Shown here: positions 10,576 through 19,913 of the stretch, piece after piece
Position numbering within the stretch: the stretch's first letter is position 1
How the letters are laid out: every line of letters starts with the position of its first letter
Source: Brachynemurus nebulosus
Lineage: Eukaryota; Arthropoda; Insecta; Neuroptera; Myrmeleontidae
Assembly (NCBI GenBank): GCA_035578155.1
Contig: JAPWDM010000021.1
Span: 6,026,204 to 6,090,203, forward strand
DNA: 64,000 nt
Reading direction: 5' to 3'
Notes under the pieces: generated by a model
What the model was told of the DNA's origin: nothing
The model's input: only the letters and a program-made list of their open reading frames with translations
Database searches by the model: none
Made by a program: the position numbers and the translations under genes

Positions 10576-10576
10576 A

Positions 10577-10679
10577 TGGAGTAAAATGAGCAACTCAGAT
10601 GTGGTGGTTGCGGTGGCGGTGGTGGTGGTGGTGGCGGCGGCGGTGGTGGTGGCGGTGGTGGTGGTGGTGGAGTATATAA
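10577..10679 (+). promoter_or_regulatory. shared upstream block, (GGT/GGC)n and TATA box
   Basis: AGTAAAATGAGCAACTCAGA is followed by about 70 bp of GGT with GGC variants (10599-10670), then TATATAA at 10673-10679. The ATG follows 65 bp later. The G-rich strand is the coding strand in both copies of this block. Confidence 0.6.
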
Positions 10680-10743
10680 GTAATCGCTAACACAATTCTG
10701 AATTAATCTTGTAAGACTAGTTGAGCTTTACACATCTATTATA

Positions 10744-11610
10744 ATGTTCGAGTGTACGCGGTGCTATAAAAGCTTCTCGCGGAAAGATTCTCTTTCACGT
10801 CATATAAGAAATACACATATGCGGGAATTTTCACCAAAAAGGTTTAAAAATAGTTACTCTCTTGATCCGCTAAAAAGACAAACATTAGACACGGCTGATG
10901 ACTTATCTAGTTATGATACCGGGAGGAATGATGTTGATGATGAATTTCTAAACAATAAAGTTGAAGAAAGGGTCAATCCACTTGAACAAAGAATTGAAGC
11001 TGCATCAAAAGCAATTCAAACTAAATTTAATAATTTAAGAAATCAAAATAATGTTTACACACCCAGCGATGAGTCTAATAACAGGGTTTTAACCACTTCT
11101 GATAGTGGAACTGTTATCATTCCCAAGTTAACTACAGCTTTGCAAACCCTTTTGGATATTTTATTAATCAAAGAAACTCAAAATAAAGGTGAGGATTCTA
11201 ATGAACGAATAGCAATAAAACGTCCAGTCAATTCAACGGACCAAGAGCAACTTGCTAAGCGTATCAAATACAACGACTCGGAAAATGCTAATGGGCAATC
11301 GAAAAAAATAAAATACTGGCATAACCCTAATACTTTAATAGATGAATTACGACGTTTATACGAAACTTCAGAGACTGGTGAAAAAATACTCAATATTATT
11401 CGGAGTTTAGAGGAAAATAAAAACATATTGTTTAACGCTGACGATAGTGAAGCTTTAATCGAAGAGTTAGATGTTTTAAGAGAAAATACTGTCGGTCAAG
11501 AAATATTCTCTATACTTCGTGAACTTCAAAAGGCTGATGTTATTGAGCCACTAGGTGATTATCTGGATGAAACTGATAAAGAAGATGCTAGCGATTATGA
11601 TGATGATTAA
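10744..11610 (+). CDS. C2H2 zinc-finger protein with acidic C-terminus (288 aa)
   Basis: Residues 3-25 form one C2H2 finger (FECTRCYKSFSRKDSLSRHI then NTHM), starting at residue 2 of the protein. The rest has no further finger. It is polar and helical, with a basic patch (AKRIKY, SKKIKYW) that may be a nuclear signal, a repeated helix motif (LIDELRRLYE, LIEELDVLRE) and a strongly acidic end. A single terminal finger resembles the N-terminal finger ORF of the Polinton polymerase region at 51543, but the bodies do not match. Likely nuclear DNA-binding. The end of the gene touches the right arm of the 66-bp inverted repeat (starts 3 bp past the stop). Intact. Confidence 0.75.
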   Translation: MFECTRCYKSFSRKDSLSRHIRNTHMREFSPKRFKNSYSLDPLKRQTLDTADDLSSYDTGRNDVDDEFLNNKVEERVNPLEQRIEAASKAIQTKFNNLRNQNNVYTPSDESNNRVLTTSDSGTVIIPKLTTALQTLLDILLIKETQNKGEDSNERIAIKRPVNSTDQEQLAKRIKYNDSENANGQSKKIKYWHNPNTLIDELRRLYETSETGEKILNIIRSLEENKNILFNADDSEALIEELDVLRENTVGQEIFSILRELQKADVIEPLGDYLDETDKEDASDYDDD

Positions 11611-11612
11611 TA

Positions 11613-11678
11613 TAGATATTGCGTTCAACAAACACCGCGAGATGTCACCACCGATTTATTGTCTACAGTAAATTGCTG
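11613..11678 (-). repeat. right arm of perfect 66-bp inverted repeat
   Basis: Exact reverse complement of 8485-8550, beginning 3 bp after the zinc-finger gene's stop codon. It may act as a 3' region shared by the genes, or mark an inverted segment. Confidence 0.97.
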
Positions 11679-11729
11679 CTTCGATTGAATTAATGATAAA
11701 GTTGTGCACGTCAGCCGCAAACACCGCTG

Positions 11730-11900
11730 CTATCCCGCCACCCCCACAACCACCACACAACCACCGAAACCACCATACAAATACCACCGCCACACAAACA
11801 CCACCGCCGCCACCACACAAACACCACCGCCACCGCCACAGAAACACCACCGCCACCACCACACAAACACCGCCACCGCCACAACCGCAACACAACCACC
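11730..11900. repeat. CAC/CCG-rich simple repeat
   Basis: About 170 bp of imperfect CCACCG/CACAAA units, complementary in type to the GGT tracts at 9735 and 10600. The frames through it (Pro/His/Thr-rich on plus, Gly/Val/Trp on minus) are low complexity and not genes. A CTATATAA follows at 11930-11937. Confidence 0.9.
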
Positions 11901-11980
11901 GCATTTGTGTGTTACGTCATCACCGCTATATAATTTGCTGAGTTATACTCCAGCTTATACACCTTATCATGGTTGGAGGG

Positions 11981-11987
11981 TATAAAA
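11981..11987 (+). promoter_or_regulatory. TATA box of the basic 58-aa gene
   Basis: TATAAAA, 110 bp before the ATG at 12097; a second TATATAA lies at 11931. Confidence 0.45.
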
Positions 11988-12096
11988 TAGTTGAACTTAC
12001 ATAAAATATTATCTATTTACCGGTGGTTGTCAAAGAGTTAACATCTCTTTGGTTGAAAATTATACTTTCGTGGTAAAACAATTACATTTTGGAACC

Positions 12097-12273
12097 ATGT
12101 TAATTTACAATTCAGCGCAGTCCACCGCTAGAGAACCTAGCAAAGGACTTTCGAAACCTAAGATCATTAAACGTAAAACTTTTGAGCAACAACATATTTC
12201 ACCTGAAAATTTAGCATTCCTTAAATCACTAGGTCTTAAAGTGAAAAGAACCTGGTACTCACAAATGTGCTAA
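12097..12273 (+). CDS. small basic protein (58 aa), unknown
   Basis: Starts MLIYNSAQSTARE and contains the basic run KPKIIKRKTF and the segment SPENLAFLKSLGLKVKRTW. Very basic, no Cys motif and no membrane segment, so it may bind nucleic acid (inference). The first ATG after the TATA box was taken; an upstream non-ATG start would add 16 residues. It lies just outside the 66-bp inverted repeat but in the same direction and style as its neighbours. Confidence 0.5.
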   Translation: MLIYNSAQSTAREPSKGLSKPKIIKRKTFEQQHISPENLAFLKSLGLKVKRTWYSQMC

Positions 12274-12382
12274 ATATTATTAACAGTTTGTAATTTGATG
12301 GTAAACTAGCAATAGCTATTAATAGCCATTTTCGGATACGTTCCACAAATTAACTAACTACCCCCACCACTTTTAATTATTC

Positions 12383-12390
12383 TATATAAA
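12383..12390 (+). promoter_or_regulatory. TATA box of the DIQGY gene
   Basis: TATATAAA, 47 bp before the ATG at 12437, in CTATATAAAGTTGTGG. Confidence 0.6.
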
Positions 12391-12436
12391 GTTGTGGATT
12401 GTGTGAATAATTTCAGTTCTACGGTGGCAGTAAAAA

Positions 12437-12922
12437 ATGGCGTTTCTTGACATACAAGGCTATCAAGGAGCTAACAACGAATTTTATTTTAAAGAAGTTG
12501 GTATTGCTGCAGAAAATTCGGATGATATATTACATCTTATATTCGACGCACCGTTTGATTTCAACGAGTTGCCGAAGAAATATCAACGAGTAGCCAGTTG
12601 GCTTTACCGAAATTGGCATAGGATACCTTGGTCGTATGGATTTATTCCATACAAAAAACTTCATACCATATTGAAACCTATATTAAAGAAGTATGATGTT
12701 ATATACGTCTAGGGTGGTGAAAAGAAGAAATGGATATCAAGTTTGTTTGATGGTACCGAAAACCAGCCGTGGATTTTGAATTTGGAAGAAATATTTGATG
12801 TACCGAAGATTTCCATTCTGCGAGATGAATATTATTCAAGACGCTGTATGCTTCATTCAGATAAAATTTGTTCATTAGAAAATTGTATTCTTTTAAAAAA
12901 TTTTTATATGGAAAATAAATAG
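12437..12922 (+). pseudogene. MAFLDIQGY protein, possible RNase H-fold (DEDD-like) nuclease, with in-frame TAG
   Basis: The 91 codons from the ATG (LDIQGYQGANNEFYFKEVG, then DAPFDFNELPKKYQRVASWL) end at a TAG (12710-12712). The same frame continues open for 69 more codons to a TAG at 12920-12922. The downstream part keeps a plausible ending with spaced His/Cys residues (MLHSDKIC, then NCILLKNFY). The N-terminal DxQG with a following KE on the next strand is reminiscent of exonuclease-type RNase H folds (inference). Proteins with DIQGF/Y openings recur as multicopy ORFs in insects in my memory, but I cannot name the family. The single stop could be a disabling mutation, readthrough or a sequence error. 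Confidence 0.55.
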
Positions 12923-13899
12923 ATTTTAAGTAATATATAGATTTAAGCAATTTAATTTTTTGTATACATTTATTCTATAAATAAAATTTAAAAAAAAAAT
13001 ATGTGCGTTTTATTTAATTATTACCCTGCATTCCCCTATTTTTTTACAGCAAAAAGTTTCTTTCGTTAACCTATAAGAGTATTAACAAAAATCTTATGAA
13101 ATTTATTATTCTAATTGAAAAGCATATTTCATGATACACCCTGTATACTAAAATATTTATTAAAAATACTAAATATACACCCGTTATATACACATGATAT
13201 TATTTGTATGTTAATGATAGAGTAGCAAATTCAAAATGTTCTAGTCTATAAAAAATTTTGATTTTACAGACTTAAAAATTTAGTAAAACTCAATGCTGTT
13301 ATCATTTTTATATTAAGCGACGTGTTTAACTTATAGTAATTTAAAACCAAAAACTTTTATTCTGTTTAAAAATGTTAAATACAATACTATTATACCCTAA
13401 TATAAATATGTATCAGTATTAAAATGATATACATTGATTTTGCTGATTAAACAAATTTTTTGCAATATTTATAAATTATTTTATAATTAGATTTAATAAT
13501 TATTCATAAATGGCTATACAATTCGTTTACTAGTATTCATAAAAATTAAAATTATATACAAATTTTCTTTCTTATTCTCAATATACAGAGTGTATACATA
13601 AAATATTTTTAATATACAGAGTCTATACATAATATGTACATACTGAATTATTTCAGATAATTTTCGTTTGATATAGAAACAGTTTTTTGCTACAGTCAAA
13701 TTCAAAAATGTTGTGCACCATAAGAAGTAATATTTTTTGTAACTTGTTAAAATTTCAAGAACTTCTGTTAGTTAACTAAAAAATTGGTCACTATAGGTTA
13801 AATGTTAAAGTATTAAAACGGATAAAAAAATAATTTCTTGCTTGAGATTACACGGCTGATGATTCAAAACCGTTAACGATCGCTGGCTATAGCTTTGTT
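12923..13899. other. AT-rich noncoding region
   Basis: No gene seen. It holds short AT-rich near-repeats (for example the AATATACAGAGT-type repeat at 13577-13622) and poly(A)-signal-like AATAAA motifs after the DIQGY gene. Confidence 0.5.
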
Positions 13900-15278
13900 G
13901 ATGCAAATCTGTTAACATCTACACCAAGAAACAATGTTGCGTTTGACGATGAAGCAACATACATCGATTCCATGGAAGTTCTAGTTCCTGAAACTCCTAA
14001 ATCGGATCCTAATACTACATCACTCAGTGTTGGCGTTTGACCGTCTACCCCAGAAGCTATTGCTGTGCCGAATACCAATGAATCTTCATCAGCTGATTCC
14101 GGTATCGGACCTTCGATTTCAACTTCAGACAGATCAACTGACTCCAGCTGTAGCCCAAAAGGTGATACTAACGCGATTACCAATTTAACAGTTTTGATTT
14201 TTTCTTTACAACAAATTATGCTATCTAAGTTTGAAGAATAAAATAATAAGTCAGATAATGACAAAAAAGAATTGGAATCTGAATTTAATGCTTTAAAATC
14301 CGATGTTAAGGAATTAAATTCAAAGTTTGATGAAAAATTAGACGAGTTTAATGTCAAATTTAACGCTCGATTTGAGAGTGAACGTAAAGAAACTTTGAGT
14401 TTAATTAACGCACAAAATTCTAAAATTGATAATGTTAAAGCAGAAATAACTACAAATTTAAACAATGTAAATTTTCACTTGAAAGAGGAAATTCGTTCAA
14501 ATAATATAAGCTGTGTATCAAAAAATGAGTCAATTAAGAATCAACTGATTGCTTTTTCTGAAGACACGGTAAATAAATTATCGACAATTGATTCGAAATT
14601 AGAAAAACATGAGCGAATTTCTTCACTTAATGAAAAGGTTAATGTTTTAGAAAGTCACTTGGTACAGCCAGTTAACCAAAATGATTCCACACATTTACAA
14701 AATTTTTAATTGATAATATTTCACTGGTTAGGGGCGACCCTTATTTTGTAGATATTTTCAAAAAGAATATTCAAAAATTCCACCTTGTAGATTTTTTCAA
14801 TGCATTAGAAACATGGTTTAGCCAAAATAATTTTTCTGAATTTCAAAAAATTAAATTCGCACAGAGTAAATTAGATACTAACGTTAAACGTTTGTATTCA
14901 CTTGCTGAAAATAATATTGCAACTTTCTTAGACTTCAAAAATTGGCTCCTTGAGTCTTTCTGGAACGAGGGTATACAAAGTCAAATTTTAATTGACTTTC
15001 ATACCAATAAAGGTCAAAGATCCCCTAGGAAAAATCGTTTTGTGTCACATTTAACCTATTGGCACGGTTTAGCTAAACATCTGGAACCAAAAATGAGTGA
15101 CAAACAGTTTATAAGAATTTTAATCAGGCATTTTCCTATTTTGGTACGTAGATGGCTAATGAATTGTAACACGCTACAGGAATTGAAAGAGGCTCTAGAT
15201 GAATTTGATCGCAATGATTCCGACCCAGATATTAATAAATTTAATAATGTGAACCGTAACAATTTTGAAATTGTTTAA
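13900..15278 (+). pseudogene. gag: Gag-like protein of an LTR retroelement, degenerate
   Basis: One frame runs from about 13900 to 14709, broken by TGA at 14038 and TAA at 14239. It then shifts, continuing to 15278. The first part is a long coiled coil (SDVKELNSKFDEKLDEFNV onward, heptad-like). The second has the globular Gag-like block FNALETWFSQNNFSEFQKIK, VKRLYSLAENN, FKNWLLESFWN, LAKHLEPKMSDKQFI and FPILVRRWL. This arrangement, coiled coil then WF..N capsid-like block, fits Gag of an insect retroelement of unsettled class. No pol gene follows within 700 bp, so it is an orphan fragment. The minus-strand frame across it (13887-14465) is a shadow. Confidence 0.6.
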
Positions 15279-16009
15279 GAAGTCCAAATGAAAATTATTG
15301 TAAAAAAAAATAATGAATATTTATTATTTATCATTATTTACATGAAAATTGTTAATTTAAATAAACAGCGAAAGTTAATAAAATTACAAAAATTTAAACT
15401 GGTAGACACGTGTTGAAAATCACTCGTATAATAATAATAATAAAACCAAATTTCCACAAAAGCTACAATCTATTAATAAAGCATAAAAAATACATAATGC
15501 ATAACAGCAAAGTTGAATAAAAATAGCGTGTGCTTTCTTCGTAAATACTAAGAATTATCAACTAAACAATCAATCCCTACGTAGCTAATCATAAGAATTT
15601 CTAAGTAGCCAATCATAAGAAAGACTTTCTTCTTGAGTCAGTCCTACTACTGCCGACTTCACCTATTTTAGGATCTAAACTCATCCACTCAGAACGGTAC
15701 CTATTTTTGAACGTTCAATCGTAGTGAAATAAATAATACTTAAACAGGACCTTATGTGCAATATTTGAAGCCTTTTTCGTATTTGTCACTCTGAAAGAAC
15801 CACTAAAAATTTGACTTTCAATTTTTTTTTGAATTTTCTGTGCTTGTTTAGAAACGGAAAAATTTGAAAAAAGAATATTACAGTACTAACTCAGACCTAC
15901 TCAACGGTTTTTAGTTCATTTCAATATCTGTAATAGTTTGCGAAATATAAAGGTTTAATTAATCATGGCCTAAATACCTATTATCACAAATAGCTACACA
16001 AGATATGAA
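15279..16009. other. noncoding spacer
   Basis: AT-rich with no gene; a small (ATA)n run sits at 15427-15445. The block AATCATAAGAATTTCTAAGTAGCC near 15590-15620 is partly duplicated in tandem. Confidence 0.5.
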
Positions 16010-16604
16010 CAGTAGTGGATTTACGCACAGGCAGACCAGGCACTTGCCTGGGGCTGTAAATTTTGGGGAGGCGGCAAAATTTGTGTTAAGAAATGATAAT
16101 TTTAGATTCAGACAAATTTATAATATTGTTGTGGTATTCTGGTTTCGTTTGTAACGAACGCTTTTGGAGTATCCAACTTTCCAACGCAAGTTCTGAAAAA
16201 ATGAAAAAAGTAGTTTTTCTTTTTGAACAACAATTTATTAAAACAACGTTAATGATGATTTTAACAATGATAACTAGAATAATTATTCCAAGTCCAATTT
16301 GCTATCCGCAATATCCACTGGATTGATTCACTGTTTCACTCCTGGCTCCCCTGTCCACAATGTCCACTTGACTGCTCGCTATTTTCACTACTGACTCCTA
16401 CACTCGATTCTTCCTTCTTGTCCGACTGAACGCTTGATTATAACTCATCCTCACCATCTGCTGCAACCGACTTATATACCCGTAGGGTGATGACGTGTTG
16501 TTGTTGTTGTTCCTTGATATGACTCTTCTAGATGTTTCTCGAAGGTACCAGAATGTTCCACCATTAGATAAAAGTGCAAAGATGGTGCAAGCCCGTTGCT
16601 GTCG

Positions 16605-16680
16605 GTGTGGTTTGAACCCGGGCCCTTGGCAGTGGTGACCCGATCACATCACCACCGCTCTACCAGACCGTGGTGATGTC
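16605..16680 (-). repeat. tRNA-like (SINE head or tRNA pseudogene) sequence
   Basis: On the minus strand TGGTAGAGCGG (A-box-like) is followed about 38 bp later by GGGTTCAAACC (perfect B-box type). The anticodon region does not fold into a normal 7-nt loop, so this is a tRNA-derived SINE promoter or pseudogene and not a working tRNA. Confidence 0.6.
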
Positions 16681-17104
16681 CGTGCTTGGTGTTGAAGACT
16701 TGTATAGTAGAACTAGTTAGTGCTGGTTACAGTGGTCTTCTGTTATGACCGTACGCAATGTTAGTACAGTAGAGTCCCAACAATATAAAAACTAATTCTA
16801 TTAAACACAGGCAAATATAAAAATTATTTTCATTAAATTTTTAACTATAAAGGAATTATCGTTTCCACTTAAAAGTATACTGTACTTCTACGAAACGCGT
16901 GAGTTGTCTTAAAAATTTCTGTTTTATTGGCATCTGGTGCTAGGATATTTATTTACTAATTTACGAATTTAAATGTATTATCGGTATTCTGGTTATTAAC
17001 TTATTACTCTTACTATCCCCTCTTATAATTATTAATTGAAAATCGAAAACTGTCAGAAAAAATGTAACTGTAATATTCAAATGTACAGTTTTTGCAACAA
17101 TTAA

Positions 17105-18593
17105 CCCTTTCATGCCCGATTTAATTGGGGCGGAGTAAAAAATTATTTCACGATATATATCATGTAGTCTAGTGCTACGTATGAATATATATCATTTTCA
17201 AAGTCCTACTTATTTTAGATTAGCCGTGATGAAATGTTGCCTATAGGCTACATTGGGCAAAAGTGTAACATTTTTAATAGTAAAAAAGAAAACAATGATT
17301 AGGTGTTTTATTTCAATATTATTGATTTTTATTTATGATAAGATAGAAAACAATTCTTTTGTGGATTAGAACACAAATATATATTACATTTCGAGCATTT
17401 TGAACGAGGAAACCCTGTTTTGCATAGTCTACAGCGTCCTTTTGCTCCCCATTCGATCCAGTGACCAATTTGGTCATATCTTATGGCCTTTGAGGGTTCA
17501 GGAACATATGCTCTTTTAAAAATTGGTGGAGTTGCTGATCCTTGCGATACTGATGACGATGGTGATGAATTTTCATCTCCCGTTAAAGGGAGTAATGCAG
17601 GCCGACCTCTCTTACGCGATGGGGCTGTTTCGTTGCTTGCATTCAACAGCTCATAAGCAATATCTAATTGAAAATTTAAGAGTGACATATTTTTTTTATC
17701 CTCCGTGAAATTTTTTAGTTCGCGTTTGTAGAGCAGCCAGCTATTGACAACTGATGTGTTAATGCACCAAAATACTATACGCATATACCACTTTTGTTTG
17801 CTCTGTTCCACCCTTTTGTAACGCATGTAAGTTGGACTCATCACAAATCATTTGAATGATGTCATCCTCAAAAAATTGAGTGAAATATTTGATCGGCTCT
17901 TTGGGTTCTTGATAGCTAATTTCACTTTTCCAAGCCGTATCCACAGCATCAATTGGCTGATTTCGCCATCTCAAGCTTTGTAATTCCACCTTCTCAAAAA
18001 TCTCCTGTCTGCAATACTTTGAATCGTTTCTTCAATCACGTTTTCCAAATTTGTTGTTGTTGCTTCTTCGTCCAGTTCATTTTCTTCATCATCGGACGCG
18101 TCCCAGTTAAATTCGAGAACTTTTTCGATTTCGCGCTGCGTCAAACCCCGTGGACGCATTTCTAATAACAAAAATACGTTACAATATTTATATACACTGT
18201 ATTGACCAATGTTGCCTATAGGCAACACCGATATTAAAAAATTCTCTAGGCCAAACTGAAGTATCTTAATAGTTTTTTTCTCTTTACTTAATTTCCTTAC
18301 CTTGTTTTCTTTAAAATAGCTCACTTTTTTCACAATATTCTGGATATTTTCCTTTTTTTTAAAATTAAATTCTTTAGACACTTTTTCTCGTTTATTTCAT
18401 ACACTTGTTACCGCGACTTTGATTAGCTGTCAAATGAACAACTTACACGCTTATAATATAAAAATTTGCAACAGCATGCACAAGCATCTTATTTAAAGTT
18501 CCGAGAATTGTACCAACACAGAAAGTAAAAAATAACGGTATTATAACAACATTTCTTCAATGTTGCCTATAGGCAACAGTGGGCATGAAAGGG
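17105..18593 (-). mobile_element. piggyBac element, internally deleted
   Basis: It is flanked by TTAA on both sides (17101-17104, 18594-18597). Termini are 13-bp inverted repeats CCCTTTCATGCCC. The palindrome GTTGCCTATAGGCAAC occurs as full or half copies near both ends (17234, 18209, 18562), a likely subterminal binding site. At 1489 bp it is shorter than a full piggyBac (usually 2.4 kb or more) because the catalytic core is missing. Confidence 0.95.
17329..18381 (-). pseudogene. piggyBac transposase, core deleted
   Basis: The N-terminal region (18381 toward 17971) has MRPRGLTQREIEKVLE and an acidic stretch (DASDDEENELDEEATTTNLE). The next frame (17989-17759) holds FEDDIIQMICDESN. It then passes abruptly to the C-terminal part (17844-17329): MRYKRVEQSKQKWYMRIVFW, linker KRGRPALLP, and the Cys-rich end CRLCKTGFP, CSKCNIYLC, CFLSYH, the cross-brace zinc domain of piggyBac transposases. 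The segment that should carry the three catalytic Asp residues is absent. Non-autonomous copy. Confidence 0.85.
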
Positions 18594-18738
18594 TTAATTT
18601 GGGTCAGTTTCTTGGAAGTCGGGTTGTTTAGGTTTATACCTACATATGATGATGTAGGATTTATTAACATGCATGGTACATTTACTAACGAGTTTTGTTT
18701 TTATCAAGTGTTATATTTTCCACTGTACATCAAGAAAA

Positions 18739-19480
18739 TGGCAGATAGGAGAAAACGTTTAAGTGGTATACAGTACAAGAACTTAAGAAAAGTAAAGGAA
18801 GCTAAAGAGAACTTTGTTTTAAGTAAAACCTTAAAAATCGATAGTTTTTTTTTAATTCCCATTGCCAGCTAAAAAGGCAAGCTAACGAACAGAACAACAA
18901 TTAAAGTTTGTAAGTGACAAAGAAACCAAAAATAGTGTTAAGGAATTTCCTAGTGATAGCGGTGCGGATAGTAGCAGTAATACTAGTGACAGTAATAACA
19001 GCGAGGACCAAGAAACTGTTCGTAATGTGAATAAAGAGAGTTTATCGAAGGAGGTCATTGCTGTAGATCCAGTCGACGCCGATGTCAAAATAACTACTGC
19101 TACTTCATCTTCAACTTCTAATAAGATAGGAGAATTAGAATTTATAGATCACGATTCTATTAATTGGACAGTGAATGAGAGAACTCGTGATTACGTGGCA
19201 AAGATGATTTATTCGTAAAGATGATCTTCAGATAGTCTACCCAAACTTAGATATTGCTTTGAGAATGTTTGTGAGTACGGCTGTCTCCAACTGTTCATCG
19301 GAAAGAGCCTTTTCGTGCTTTAGAAGATTGAAAACATATCTTCGCTCAAACATGGGAGAGGATCGTTTAAACTCGCTTGCTGCTCTATCAATTGAAGGTG
19401 TATGTTAAAGTCAATGGATTTTTCTGATGTTATTGATGCCTTTGCCCAAACAAAATCTAGAAGAAAACTGTACATACTTT
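18739..19480 (+). pseudogene. hAT transposase remnant (N-terminal and dimerisation ends)
   Basis: The frame opens MADRRKRLSGIQYKN, an N-terminus typical of hAT proteins of the zinc-finger MYM-like class. After stops it passes via NWTVNERTRDYV to the hAT dimerisation domain at about 19225-19410 (IALRMFVSTAVSNCSSERAF and LRSNMGEDRLNSLA). The RNase H-like catalytic region between is missing, so the parent hAT is itself an internal deletion derivative. Confidence 0.8.
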
Positions 19481-19913
19481 TGTTATAATTAGATTTCTTC
19501 CATCATATTTTCAGTTTCATTATTTTATATCGAAATATCGAACAAATATTATTCAGTATTTTTGCTTTATTATTATTATTTTTGCGCTGTAATTTTTGAG
19601 ATAAAATTGGTTAAGTTGCCTGTGTAAGTATTTTCCGTCTGTCATTTAAAAAATAATGTTTGTACCAATAGTTTTTGTGATTTTATTTAAGTTTGCCTTA
19701 GTTTCTGATTCTTTATATTATTAATGTTTATTTATTTTTACATAAAATGACCGTTAATGGAAACGAGGTAGCAATCAAATTGGGGAAATGAGGATGTAAA
19801 ATCGAAGGGGGGAAGGGAGAATAAGGAATGAGTGGGATAGGTGAGGGTGCAGAGGCGGCATTTTCTGCCATGACTGAGGGAGGCAAAATAGTAAATCCGC
19901 CCCTGGATATGAG

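Larger units (their letters stand above)
16010..19905 (+). mobile_element. hAT transposon with nested piggyBac insertion
   Basis: The left end reads CAGTAGTGGATTTACGC and the right end, inverted, CAGGGGCGGATTTACTA. Both are flanked by an 8-bp duplication GATATGAA/GATATGAG (16002-16009 and 19906-19913, one mismatch), the target-site length of hAT elements. The GGGGAGGCGGCAAAATTT block just inside the left end matches GAGGGAGGCAAAATA at the right end in inverted sense. Inside are both ends of a hAT transposase gene and, at 17105-18593, a separate piggyBac element. Confidence 0.88.

Noticed and set aside
10744..11610. C2H2 gene as a detached Polinton polymerase N-terminus
   Set aside because: Only the terminal finger is similar; the body lacks the second and third fingers and any polymerase-like sequence.
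11656..11985. Pro/His/Thr-rich and Gly/Val/Trp-rich ORFs in the CAC/GGT tract
   Set aside because: Low-complexity artefacts of a simple repeat present in all frames.
12710..12712. Selenocysteine or viral-type programmed readthrough at the TAG
   Set aside because: TAG does not encode selenocysteine and the following GGT GGT is not a known strong readthrough context; mutation is simpler.
13887..14465. 192-codon minus-strand ORF
   Set aside because: Mirror of the plus-strand Gag-like coiled-coil frame; Leu/Ser-rich antisense of Lys/Glu/Asn codons.
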